Assembly (NCBI GenBank): GCA_028280915.1
Contig: JANQKX010000708.1
Coordinates: forward strand, 1 to 7,154
Length of the DNA stretch: 7,154 bases
From: Kiloniellaceae bacterium
GTDB lineage: Bacteria; Pseudomonadota; Alphaproteobacteria; Kiloniellales; Kiloniellaceae
Direction of reading: 5' to 3'
This document shows positions 1 through 5,910 of this stretch, one piece after another. The notes beneath the pieces were generated by a model. The model made no database searches and was not told the DNA's origin. It was given only the letters and a program-made list of their open reading frames with translations. Both the position numbers and the translations under genes were made by a program. The stretch's first letter is position 1; the number at the start of each line of letters is the position of its first letter.

Positions 1-215
1 TCCAGGCCGCCCAAGGGGGGCAAGGCATTGCCCTGGGGTGGCGCCGCCTGGTCGCGCCACTGCTTCAGACGGGCGCGCTCATCCGGCCCATTCATGAGAC
101 CCTGAATCCGCCGAAAGAAGCCTATTACCTGGTTCTGCCCGAAGGTCAGGACGTCTTGCCGGAGACCGCGGCCTTGGGCGAATGGCTGCGCGAGGAAGCG
201 GCCGAATCCGATTGA
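1..215 (+). CDS. LysR-family transcriptional regulator, C-terminal end (5' partial)
   Basis: The frame starting at base 3 is open from the window edge to a TGA at 213-215, giving 70 residues with no start codon, so only the 3' end of the gene is present. The peptide contains GGQGIALGWRRLVAPLLQTG followed by ALIRPIHETL, then a YYLVLP strand and a final helix ending EWLREEAAESD. This is the usual ending of the LysR substrate-binding (periplasmic-binding-protein-like) domain: the 'G.GIALG...L(V)...L..G.L(V/I)RP' stretch, a beta strand, and a last amphipathic helix. Proteins of this family are cytoplasmic DNA-binding regulators with an N-terminal winged helix-turn-helix, which lies outside the window. 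The segment resembles the GcvA-like branch, but the subgroup is not certain. Its target genes cannot be inferred, because LysR genes usually sit next to a divergent target and that side is missing here. Confidence 0.85.
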   Translation, partial: QAAQGGQGIALGWRRLVAPLLQTGALIRPIHETLNPPKEAYYLVLPEGQDVLPETAALGEWLREEAAESD

Positions 216-221
216 GCTCAG

Positions 222-260
222 GAGCCATTGATTTCCATGTGTCCGCATGAATCGCGGCTC
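222..260. repeat. Imperfect inverted repeat just after the LysR gene
   Basis: Three paired blocks nest around a 6-base loop: GAGCC 222-226 with GGCTC 256-260, GATT 230-233 with AATC 250-253, and CATG 236-239 with CATG 246-249. Small internal loops separate the blocks. It begins 7 bases after the LysR stop codon and is followed by six A residues (261-266). It has no T-run on the plus-strand 3' side, so it is not a typical rho-independent terminator for the LysR gene. It could be a structured 3' end or lie near the boundary of the IS remnant. The function is unknown. Confidence 0.4.
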
Positions 261-286
261 AAAAAAGAGCGGTGACGGCAGTGAAC

Positions 287-690
287 ATGTCTGATCTTTT
301 CTGATTAACCGATGCGCAATTGGCGCATCTTGAACCTTACTTTCCCAGGAACCACGGCAAGCCTCGCGTCGATGACCGGCATGTTCTTTGCGGAGTTATC
401 TTCATCGGTCGCAATGGATTGAGGTGGCGTGGCGTACCCAAGAAGTTCGGGCCACTCGAGATCTTAAATTGTACAACCGATGGAAGCCATGGAGCGATCA
501 GGGCATCTTCGCCCAGATGATAACGGGTCCAGCCGCCGATCATGGCAAGGAAAAGACCGTGACGATCAATGCGATCTATCTAAAAGCACATTGAACGGCC
601 TCCGGTCCGGGCATCAAAAGCGGGACGTGGATGCCCGACCGGGCGAACCAAGTGTGGCATGAAGAGCAAGCTGCAGGCCAGTGTCATGGC
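287..690 (+). pseudogene. Degraded IS5-family transposase remnant
   Basis: An ATG at 287 opens a frame reading MSDLF, then a TGA stop at 302-304 where these transposases usually have Trp, then LTDAQLAHLEPYFPRNHGKP and RVDDRHVLCGVIFIGRNGLRW. This is the characteristic N-terminus of IS5-family (IS1031/IS427-like) transposases. Around 455-467 the homology moves to another frame, which continues LYNRWKPWSDQGIFAQM and INAIYLKAH up to a TGA at 592-594, where Arg is expected. A third stretch near 638-678 reads GRTKCGMKSKLQA, matching the family's GRTKGGMN(T/S)KLHA. The catalytic Asp of the usual IDATYLKAH motif is Asn here. The central and C-terminal catalytic parts are missing or unreadable; a short AETLNDR-like match near 710-733 may be a further scrap. 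With two in-frame stops, at least two frame changes and a lost DDE residue it cannot encode an active enzyme. The right boundary is approximate and no terminal inverted repeats or target duplication were identified. Confidence 0.85.
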
Positions 691-818
691 ACAGTACCGG
701 GGGGAGCGGCAGAAACCTGAATGATCGCGTGAAAACCGGACCAGAAACAGGGCGAGCTCCATACTTCGCTTTCCTAAACTTACCGGCGGACCGCTTCAGT
801 GGGCAAGCTTCACTGCAT

Positions 819-865
819 TGACCTTCGGTTGTCATGCAAAAAAGCGAGAGAACCCTTGAAGGTCA
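819..865. repeat. 8-bp inverted repeat upstream of the sulfatase gene
   Basis: TGACCTTC at 819-826 is the exact reverse complement of GAAGGTCA at 858-865, with 31 bases between the arms. It ends 93 bases before the sulfatase start codon. It could be a regulator-binding site or a leftover mobile-element feature, but an 8-bp match of this kind is also plausible by chance in a region this long. The rest of 691-958 shows no gene or RNA that I recognise. A weak promoter-like pair (TTGAGA at 901-906 and GATTAT/TATAAA around 926-934) lies just ahead of the sulfatase, with non-ideal spacing. Confidence 0.25.
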
Positions 866-958
866 GTTGTGTTGTGTGCGAGCGTTCTTTTTGAAGGTGT
901 TTGAGAAACGCACCTACACCCAGAAGATTATAAAATTTGATGGAAGAGGAACCTATAC

Positions 959-2347
959 ATGCGTGTGCTGTCATTGTTATTGCTTCTGCTCCTGCCAGGC
1001 GCCGCCTTTGCAGATACCAGACCGAACATCGTCTATATTCTTGTCGACAACTGGGGGTGGGGCGACATTCGGGTCCAGGGCAGCGGTATTGCGACCCCCC
1101 AAATTGATCAGCTCGCCGCAGAAGGTCTCCGGCTGACGAATTTCAACATCGAAAGCCAATGCACTCCCACACGCTCTGCGATCATGACCGGGCGTCTGCC
1201 TGTGAGATCGGGGACTCATCGCGTCACGTATGGACAGCCGTATGGTCTGGCACCCTGGGAGTACACTTTACCCGAGCTTCTGTCGGATGAAGGTTACTCG
1301 ACCGCGATCTTTGGCAAATGGCATCTTGGTGACGTTGAGGGCCGCTTTCCCACAGATCAGGGCTTTGACGTCTGGTGGGGTCTGCCAAACACAACGGATG
1401 AGGCGGGCTATTCGGCCACGCCGCAATTCGACCCTGAGATTGTACCCGCCCCCAGAATCCTCGAAGCACGCCGGGGTGAAATTCCACGCGCCGCAGGGCC
1501 GCTCAATCTGGAATCCCGAAAAGAACTGGATCGGGAAATCGTCCAGCGATCGGAATCTTTCATCGCCAATCAGGTTGGCGCGGAGAACCCATTTTTCCTC
1601 TATGTAGGTCTCACACAGATCCATCCGCCCTTCAGCACCCATTCGGATTTTACCAACGTGTCCCGTCGCGGCATCTATGGCGACATCCTGATGGAGTTGG
1701 ATCACAATGTTGGACGGCTCCTGAAGACGATTGAGACGGCCGGATTAAAAGACAACACAATTGTTATCCTGACCGGTGATAACGGCGCCGTCACTGATGG
1801 TGCCGGTGGTGGCTCAACGGGTCCGTTCAGGGCCGGGTTTACCGGCTATGAGGGAGGCCTGCGGACACCTGCGATGGTGCGGTGGCCCGGCAGGATTGAA
1901 GCGGGACGCGTCTCGGACGAGATTTTTGCTTCGCTGGATTGGTTACCGACACTTGCCAGCATCATAGGTGCGGAAAGTCGTATTCCCAGCGACCGGCCTA
2001 TGGATGGCCTCAATCAGTCTGCGTTTCTTTTGGATTCTACTGTCCCTTCGGCACGTGAAAGCATCCTGTTTTATGTTGGTGACAACTTGTTTGCGGTGAA
2101 GTGGCGGAGCTTCAAGATTCATTTGAAAACAGCTGAAACTCTCTGGTCGCCAGTGCAAGAGTACATGTTTCCGCCCATATATGACGTTGCCAATGATCCG
2201 GGCGAAGCCAACAACCTGCTCAAACATGATCTGTTTGCGCATTCCTGGGTGTATATTCCGATGGGGCGCATTTTGGGAAATCTGGCCCAATCGGTCGCGC
2301 AGTATCCGAACATTGCGCCCGGCGCTGCGTTTGAAGGCTATGAGTGA
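959..2347 (+). CDS. Exported type I sulfatase (formylglycine-dependent arylsulfatase family)
   Basis: This 462-residue protein belongs to the sulfatase/alkaline-phosphatase superfamily, which hydrolyses sulfate esters using a Cys converted to formylglycine. Residues 1-18 form a signal peptide (Leu-rich core ending GAAFA), so it should act in the periplasm or outside the cell. The maturation motif is C68-T-P-T-R72 followed by SAIMTGR. Other expected active-site residues are K120 and H122 (GKWHLG), H222 (TQIHPPF) and D273-N274 (TGDNG). The first metal-binding motif reads VDNWGWGD (D30, N31) instead of the common DD pair, and the usual distal Lys is not seen in the GPFRAGFTGYEGG segment (289-300). 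I recall both changes from a sulfatase subgroup that also ends with YPNI.PG..F.GY, as this one does, so the protein looks full length. The start is supported by GGAAGAGGA at 942-950, 8 bases before the ATG. The substrate is unknown. No maturation enzyme is encoded in this window. By eye, base composition and codon use are less GC-rich than in the tct and gspK genes, and an IS remnant lies upstream, which fits acquisition. Confidence 0.92.
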   Translation: MRVLSLLLLLLLPGAAFADTRPNIVYILVDNWGWGDIRVQGSGIATPQIDQLAAEGLRLTNFNIESQCTPTRSAIMTGRLPVRSGTHRVTYGQPYGLAPWEYTLPELLSDEGYSTAIFGKWHLGDVEGRFPTDQGFDVWWGLPNTTDEAGYSATPQFDPEIVPAPRILEARRGEIPRAAGPLNLESRKELDREIVQRSESFIANQVGAENPFFLYVGLTQIHPPFSTHSDFTNVSRRGIYGDILMELDHNVGRLLKTIETAGLKDNTIVILTGDNGAVTDGAGGGSTGPFRAGFTGYEGGLRTPAMVRWPGRIEAGRVSDEIFASLDWLPTLASIIGAESRIPSDRPMDGLNQSAFLLDSTVPSARESILFYVGDNLFAVKWRSFKIHLKTAETLWSPVQEYMFPPIYDVANDPGEANNLLKHDLFAHSWVYIPMGRILGNLAQSVAQYPNIAPGAAFEGYE

Positions 2348-2577
2348 GTGCGCCCTCTGATCGCGGCGAGAATTTTTGCGTGATCGAATATACCTGAAGC
2401 TATCAACCAGTTTGGCCTCTCCAACCGGCGAGTATGAAAAGGGGCCTTATGTAGTAGCCAAGCGCGGAATGTCGCATATGTTCAGCGCGATGCGAGAAAC
2501 TTTCTGTCTCAAACCAACGGTGTGTGGCCTGCGATGTTGGCCCAAACCGAACTTTCAAGACCTCTGTTGCATCCCGC
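2348..2577. other. Intergenic region between convergent sulfatase and gspK genes
   Basis: The sulfatase (plus) and gspK (minus) genes converge on this 230-base stretch. Open frames cross it on both strands, but none has a recognisable protein, a good ribosome site or codon use like its neighbours. I see no clear hairpin plus T-run terminator for either gene and no identifiable repeat. It may be the edge of the acquired segment. Confidence 0.5.
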
Positions 2578-3747
2578 TCATAAGGTTTCCTCGCCGGAGC
2601 CGTCGAAAAGCCCGCCATCCTCTCCGTTGTCGTCTCCCTCCGCGCCCTCAATCGCGTCATCGAACAACCAAGACCGGCCCTGTTGCCAACGGAAGATGGT
2701 GAAGGGCTGGCGCCGGCTGCGGATCACCCGGGCCACCACGTCCTGGGCCACCAGAGTGCCGCCGGGCAGGCGCACTTCGACGTGGATCTTATAGATGGGG
2801 ATCTGGGAGCGCTCCTCGGTCGAGCCGTCCACAATCCGGGTCACGTCGACCGCAAAGGCATCTCCGGCCGATTCCGTGCGCCGGTCCGCGGAACTTTTCC
2901 GGTTGCCACCGCCAAAACCGCCGGTGAGGCCGTCCTCCTCGAAATCCTCGTCTTCCTCAAACTCCCCGTCTTCGTCCTCAAAGCCTTCTTCGTCCTCGTC
3001 CAGCAGTTCACCCTGCTCCTCGGCGAAAGCGGACATGGCGGCCTTGACCAAGGGCGGGGAGGTGGGCCGGAAGGGCGCCGACTGGGCGGAAAAGACCGTC
3101 AGGGAATCCGCCACCTTGGTGAAGAGTGCCGGTGACATGCCGTAGACCTGGCGCAGTTCCTCCACCGACTCGAAGGCCAGATCCTTGGCGCCGAAGTCCA
3201 GACCGGCGTCCTCGTAGTCCCGATCCTCGGCCCCATTCAACTGCTGCAGATTGTCTTCGTCGCGGAAGTCCGCCACCGCGTCGGCCAGGGCATCGGCTTC
3301 CCCCGCATCCACGCCGGCGGCCCGGAACAGGCTGCTCAGCAAGTCCACCTCGGCGCCGTTCAGGTCGATCTTACCGCCTTCGTCCTCGGCCGTGACCCGC
3401 ACTTCCGCGTCGCCTTCTTTCCAGGCGTAAACCGCCCCGGCGACCTGCCATCCGCCGTCATCGACTGCTTCCTGGAGCCCGGCGATGGCCCGATAGACGG
3501 CCCCTTCCAGAATCGCCTCGCCCTGGGCCCGGTCCCGGGCATTGCGCGCCATTTCCAAATCGCTGCGCACGATCTGCGTGACGCTGCCCACCACCACGGT
3601 GAGGATGACCAGGATCCAAAGCACCATGATCAGGGCCACGCCGCGCTCGCGGGGTTTGTCGCCCGAAGGCCCGGTCTCGGCCACGGGAGTACCGGGGTGT
3701 GGCCCCGCCCCTCTTGCGCGCCAGCGTGCAAACATCCGCTCAATCAT
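2578..3747 (-). CDS. gspK: Type II secretion system minor pseudopilin GspK, with acidic insert
   Basis: Read from the ATG at 3747 the product has 389 residues. GspK sits at the tip of the type II secretion pseudopilus with GspI and GspJ in the periplasm. The diagnostic prepilin motif is KPRERG at 31-36 followed by VALIMVLWILVILTVVVGS; prepilin peptidase would cut after G36. The mature +5 residue is Met rather than the Glu of major pseudopilins, as is normal for GspK. Downstream family signatures include EDEGGKIDLN (121-130), LADAVADFRDEDN (154-166), NGAEDRDYEDAGL (171-183), a helical FESVEELRQVYGM segment (192-204) and a final RRQPFTIFRW strand (346-355). A run rich in Glu/Asp lies at 243-272, and a second acidic tail (about 362-387) follows the usual end. 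The start is uncertain: a TTG at 3777 adds 10 residues but lacks a ribosome site, and GGAAGGA lies 14 bases before the chosen ATG. No other gsp gene is within the window on either side, although gspK usually lies inside a gsp operon. Confidence 0.9.
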   Translation of the reverse strand: MIERMFARWRARGAGPHPGTPVAETGPSGDKPRERGVALIMVLWILVILTVVVGSVTQIVRSDLEMARNARDRAQGEAILEGAVYRAIAGLQEAVDDGGWQVAGAVYAWKEGDAEVRVTAEDEGGKIDLNGAEVDLLSSLFRAAGVDAGEADALADAVADFRDEDNLQQLNGAEDRDYEDAGLDFGAKDLAFESVEELRQVYGMSPALFTKVADSLTVFSAQSAPFRPTSPPLVKAAMSAFAEEQGELLDEDEEGFEDEDGEFEEDEDFEEDGLTGGFGGGNRKSSADRRTESAGDAFAVDVTRIVDGSTEERSQIPIYKIHVEVRLPGGTLVAQDVVARVIRSRRQPFTIFRWQQGRSWLFDDAIEGAEGDDNGEDGGLFDGSGEETL

Positions 3748-4158
3748 GGACCGAAAAATGTTCCTTCCCGCCACCAAAGTAAAGGCCGCACCGGCATGTC
3801 AGCCGGACCGCCGCAAACTGCTCGGCTCAAGCCCGAACCGAATCGCCATGACCCTACACCGGCAAGGCTTCCTTTTTTATTGAGGCCTGCCCTTTGTCGA
3901 AAAAATGCCTCATTCGAAGATTTTCGGGACCTAAGGTCTCAAAAAAAGATGAAATCGAACGAGAACTGCCCTAGCATGCGCCCCGGAACTGGTATTCGGT
4001 ATCCCAGAGATGTATGGACACTTTCATGGGTATGCGGAAAAGTTCCAGTTGCGTTTGAATAAAAAGCGCTGAAGACTAGGAATTGAGGCTTATCGTTAAA
4101 TTCAAGATGAGCACGACAAGAGTGACACCCGTCAACGCAACAGGGCGCCACACAACAA

Positions 4159-4173
4159 TTGGCCGATGGCCAA
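4159..4173. promoter_or_regulatory. Perfect TTGGCC-GAT-GGCCAA palindrome before tctC
   Basis: TTGGCC at 4159-4164 and GGCCAA at 4168-4173 are perfect inverted repeats around GAT. The element ends 4 bases before the tctC ribosome site (4178-4183). It could act as an operator or as a small RNA hairpin affecting translation. No known regulator is assigned to it. Confidence 0.35.
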
Positions 4174-4177
4174 AAAA

Positions 4178-4183
4178 GGGAGG
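4178..4183 (+). promoter_or_regulatory. Ribosome binding site deciding the tctC start
   Basis: GGGAGG lies 6 bases before the ATG at 4190, an ideal Shine-Dalgarno match and spacing. The upstream in-frame ATG at 4166 lies within the TTGGCC palindrome and lacks such a site. Starting at 4190 also gives a clean signal peptide. Confidence 0.8.
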
Positions 4184-4189
4184 ACAAGA

Positions 4190-5224
4190 ATGAAATTGCA
4201 AAAAATGACAGGATCCTTGCGCGCCGCCGTGTCGGCCGCCGTCGCGGTCGGCTTCTTGGCCTTGTCGGGCCCGGCCTTGGCCGCGGAGGATACCCTGCCA
4301 GATACCTGGCCCAAGCCCGACGGCTTTCCCGAGCGGCCCTTGACCATGATCGTGCCCTACGGCCCCGGCGGTGGCTCGGGCCAAGTGGCCGCGGCCATGG
4401 CCAAGGCGGTGACCGATTTGACCGGCGTGGGCATCAACCGGGACCACAAGCCCGGCGGCAGCGGCATGGTGGGCCTGACCGCCTTCATGGCCGCACCCAA
4501 CGACGGCTATACGGTGCTCGAGCACATCGACGACGCCACCAGCGCTTACGTCTCCGGCGCCAGCGAAGTGAACCCGGCCGAGGATCTGATCCCCTTGGTG
4601 ATCTCACAAATCACCTTTTCCCAGATCTTCATCCGCGCCGACGAAGACCGCTACACCGATTGGGATTCCTTTATCGAATGGGTGAAGGCGCAGAACGGCC
4701 AGGCCACCATCGCCAACGTCTCCAACGAAGGCTCCATGGAGCGGGTCAACCTGCAGCGCATCATGGACCACTATGGCACCTCCATGCAGCAGATCAGCTT
4801 CGACAAAGGCGGCCCGCGTTATGGCGCCTTGAAAGGCGGCCAGGTGGATGCTCTCTTCGAGCAGCCGGGCGACGTGAGCGGCTTTTTGCAAAGCGGCGAC
4901 TTCAAGCCCATCTTGACCCTGCTGCACGAGCGGCCCGCGGCCTTCGCCGAGGTGCCGTCCCTGACCGACGTGGGTCTGGAATTCGATCCGCTGATGCGCT
5001 TCCGCGGCTTTTACGTGCGCAAGGGCACGCCCGAGGACCGGGTGCAGTGGCTGCAGTGGGCCTTTCAAAAAGCCTATTTCCAGGAAAGCTATCAGGAATA
5101 CAACAAGTCTAAGTTCATGGATCTGATCGATAGTTTCCGGGACACCGAAGGCGCCATCGAGTTGATCAACTCAACCGCCGACAACTACACCAAGGCGTAC
5201 AAGGAAATGGGCCTGATCGAGTAG
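4190..5224 (+). CDS. tctC: Tripartite tricarboxylate transporter substrate-binding protein (TctC/Bug family)
   Basis: The 344-residue product is the extracytoplasmic solute receptor of a TctABC-type secondary transporter; it would bind a carboxylate in the periplasm and deliver it to the TctAB membrane complex. Residues 1-31 are a signal peptide (MKLQK, hydrophobic core, GPALA with cleavage after A31). The mature protein begins AEDTLPDTWP and enters the first Bug-type strand RPLTMIVPYGPGGGSGQVAA (49-68), the family's ligand-loop region. KPGGSGMVG (88-96) followed by APNDGYTVL (102-110) is the second diagnostic motif. DKGGPRYGALKGGQVDALF (205-223) and PILTLLHERPAAFAEVPSLTD (240-260) match the later conserved blocks of the family. 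Length is slightly above the common 320-330 residues. It is the first gene of the tctCBA cluster. The family binds many organic acids (citrate, succinate, glutarate, aromatic or amino acids), so the substrate cannot be named from sequence. A frame at 4159-5112 overlapping it is a shadow. Confidence 0.93.
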   Translation: MKLQKMTGSLRAAVSAAVAVGFLALSGPALAAEDTLPDTWPKPDGFPERPLTMIVPYGPGGGSGQVAAAMAKAVTDLTGVGINRDHKPGGSGMVGLTAFMAAPNDGYTVLEHIDDATSAYVSGASEVNPAEDLIPLVISQITFSQIFIRADEDRYTDWDSFIEWVKAQNGQATIANVSNEGSMERVNLQRIMDHYGTSMQQISFDKGGPRYGALKGGQVDALFEQPGDVSGFLQSGDFKPILTLLHERPAAFAEVPSLTDVGLEFDPLMRFRGFYVRKGTPEDRVQWLQWAFQKAYFQESYQEYNKSKFMDLIDSFRDTEGAIELINSTADNYTKAYKEMGLIE

Positions 5225-5234
5225 TCGGCGGCCC

Positions 5235-5258
5235 CTAGCAGCTTTGTATTTTTGCTAG
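5235..5258. repeat. Small inverted repeat after tctC
   Basis: CTAGCA at 5235-5240 pairs with TGCTAG at 5253-5258 around a 12-base, T-rich loop. It starts 10 bases after the tctC stop. No T-run follows the stem, so it is not a clear terminator. It may add to the structured leader between tctC and tctB. Confidence 0.4.
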
Positions 5259-5278
5259 AGTAAACATGCCAATCGTGG

Positions 5279-5316
5279 CCGGCGGCGAGCTGCACTTGAT
5301 GTAGACTTGCCGCCGG
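5279..5316 (+). promoter_or_regulatory. Intercistronic hairpin between tctC and tctB
   Basis: CCGGCGGC at 5279-5286 pairs perfectly with GCCGCCGG at 5309-5316. The stem extends inward by a G-U, an A-U and a G-C pair (5287-5289 with 5306-5308), giving about 11 pairs around a 16-base loop. It ends 20 bases before the tctB start, with no T-run after it, so it is more likely an RNA-processing or stability element than a terminator. By analogy with other binding-protein transport operons, it could keep tctC mRNA more abundant than tctBA mRNA; that role is inferred. Confidence 0.55.
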
Positions 5317-5336
5317 ACCGCTCGGGGGAAATGGGC

Positions 5337-5876
5337 ATGTCCCGTTTGAAGACCAAAGACATCATCGAAATCGGTGCCTGGCTGTTGTTCGCCTTGCTGG
5401 CCTATTTGTTCAGCCTGGAGTTTGACAAGGACATCGAAACCTACCGCTTCGGCGCCTATGTTTGGCCCCGAACGATCATCATCCTGATCGTGATCGCGGC
5501 TTTGCTGCAGCTCTACACCACCTTGCGCAAGGCCGAGCACGCGGCCGACCAGCAATCGGCCGAGACGGACGACGATGCCCAAGGCGCGGTCAAGGGCTGG
5601 GGCTCCAAACTGCGCATCGCCGCCTTTCTGGGCCTGCCCTTTTGTTATGCCGCGTTATTGGAATCCATCGGCTTTTATACCCTGACGCCGTTTTTCATCC
5701 TGGGATTCCTGCTCCTGTCCGGCGAGCGGCGCTGGCCCGTGTTGCTTGGGGCCAGTATCGGCATTTACGCCATCTTGCTGCTGTGCTTCGCGCGGCTGTT
5801 TTACATCAACCTGCCCGTTGGCAACTGGAGCCCCTTTTACGACTTCAGCAATTGGCTTTTGGTGCTGATCCGTTAG
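5337..5876 (+). CDS. tctB: Tripartite tricarboxylate transporter small membrane subunit TctB
   Basis: This 179-residue protein has the size and pattern of TctB, the poorly conserved small subunit that pairs with TctA in the inner membrane. Hydrophobic segments lie at about 10-27, 44-61, 93-108, 112-128 and 134-156, with a hydrophilic, acidic linker near 66-90 (QQSAETDDD). The YVWPRTIIILIVIAALLQLY stretch (41-60) is the usual TctB 'FP/WPR...' second helix, and GFYTLTPFFILGFLLLSGER (112-131) plus INLPVGNW (157-164) match the conserved C-terminal half. The ATG at 5337 is preferred because GGGGG (5324-5328) lies 8 bases before it; ATG 5331 is too close to that site, and a TTG at 5307 lies within the hairpin stem. 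It is the second gene of the cluster, 112 bases after tctC and 34 bases before tctA. Identification leans on context as well as sequence. Confidence 0.88.
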   Translation: MSRLKTKDIIEIGAWLLFALLAYLFSLEFDKDIETYRFGAYVWPRTIIILIVIAALLQLYTTLRKAEHAADQQSAETDDDAQGAVKGWGSKLRIAAFLGLPFCYAALLESIGFYTLTPFFILGFLLLSGERRWPVLLGASIGIYAILLLCFARLFYINLPVGNWSPFYDFSNWLLVLIR

Positions 5877-5910
5877 GACCGGCAAGGATAGATAAGGTCG
5901 GAAGACGGAT

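Larger units (their letters stand above)
3748..4189. other. Intergenic region between divergent gspK and tctC
   Basis: This 442-base region separates divergent genes and should hold both promoters. It is clearly more AT-rich than the flanking coding DNA between about 3870 and 4130. On the minus strand a TCGACA-like box (3895-3900) and TAAAAA (3874-3879), 15 bases apart, are a weak promoter candidate for gspK. A TGAGGC/GCCTCA inverted pair (3881-3886 and 3907-3912) overlaps it. On the minus strand a 16-codon frame starts at an ATG near 3850 and ends about 3800; it has no supporting evidence. On the plus strand I see no convincing -35/-10 pair for tctC. No RNA gene or mobile-element remnant was recognised. 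Confidence 0.5.

Noticed and set aside
222..266. Hairpin plus A-run as a rho-independent terminator of the LysR gene
   Set aside because: The stem is interrupted and is followed by A residues on the plus strand; on the minus strand the T-run precedes the stem instead of following it.
2403..2660. Minus-strand 85-codon frame overlapping the end of gspK
   Set aside because: It shares DNA with the 3' end of gspK in another frame and I recognise no domain in it.
2376..2702. Plus-strand frame after the sulfatase
   Set aside because: It runs into the antisense of gspK, has no family resemblance and no convincing ribosome site.
2932..3021. Repetitive GAG/GAC codons in gspK as a CRISPR-like or tandem repeat array
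   Set aside because: There is no regular unit length or spacer; it is explained by runs of Glu and Asp codons in a real gene.
4076..4525. 149-codon minus-strand frame between gspK and tctC
   Set aside because: Most of it is antisense to tctC, and the rest crosses AT-rich intergenic DNA without a recognisable protein.
4159..5112. 317-codon plus-strand frame overlapping tctC
   Set aside because: It is Arg-rich, without family motifs, and in a different frame from the clearly identified TctC protein.
5235..5258. CTAGCA/TGCTAG stem as a terminator after tctC
   Set aside because: The T-rich stretch is in the loop and not after the stem, and tctB and tctA clearly belong with tctC.
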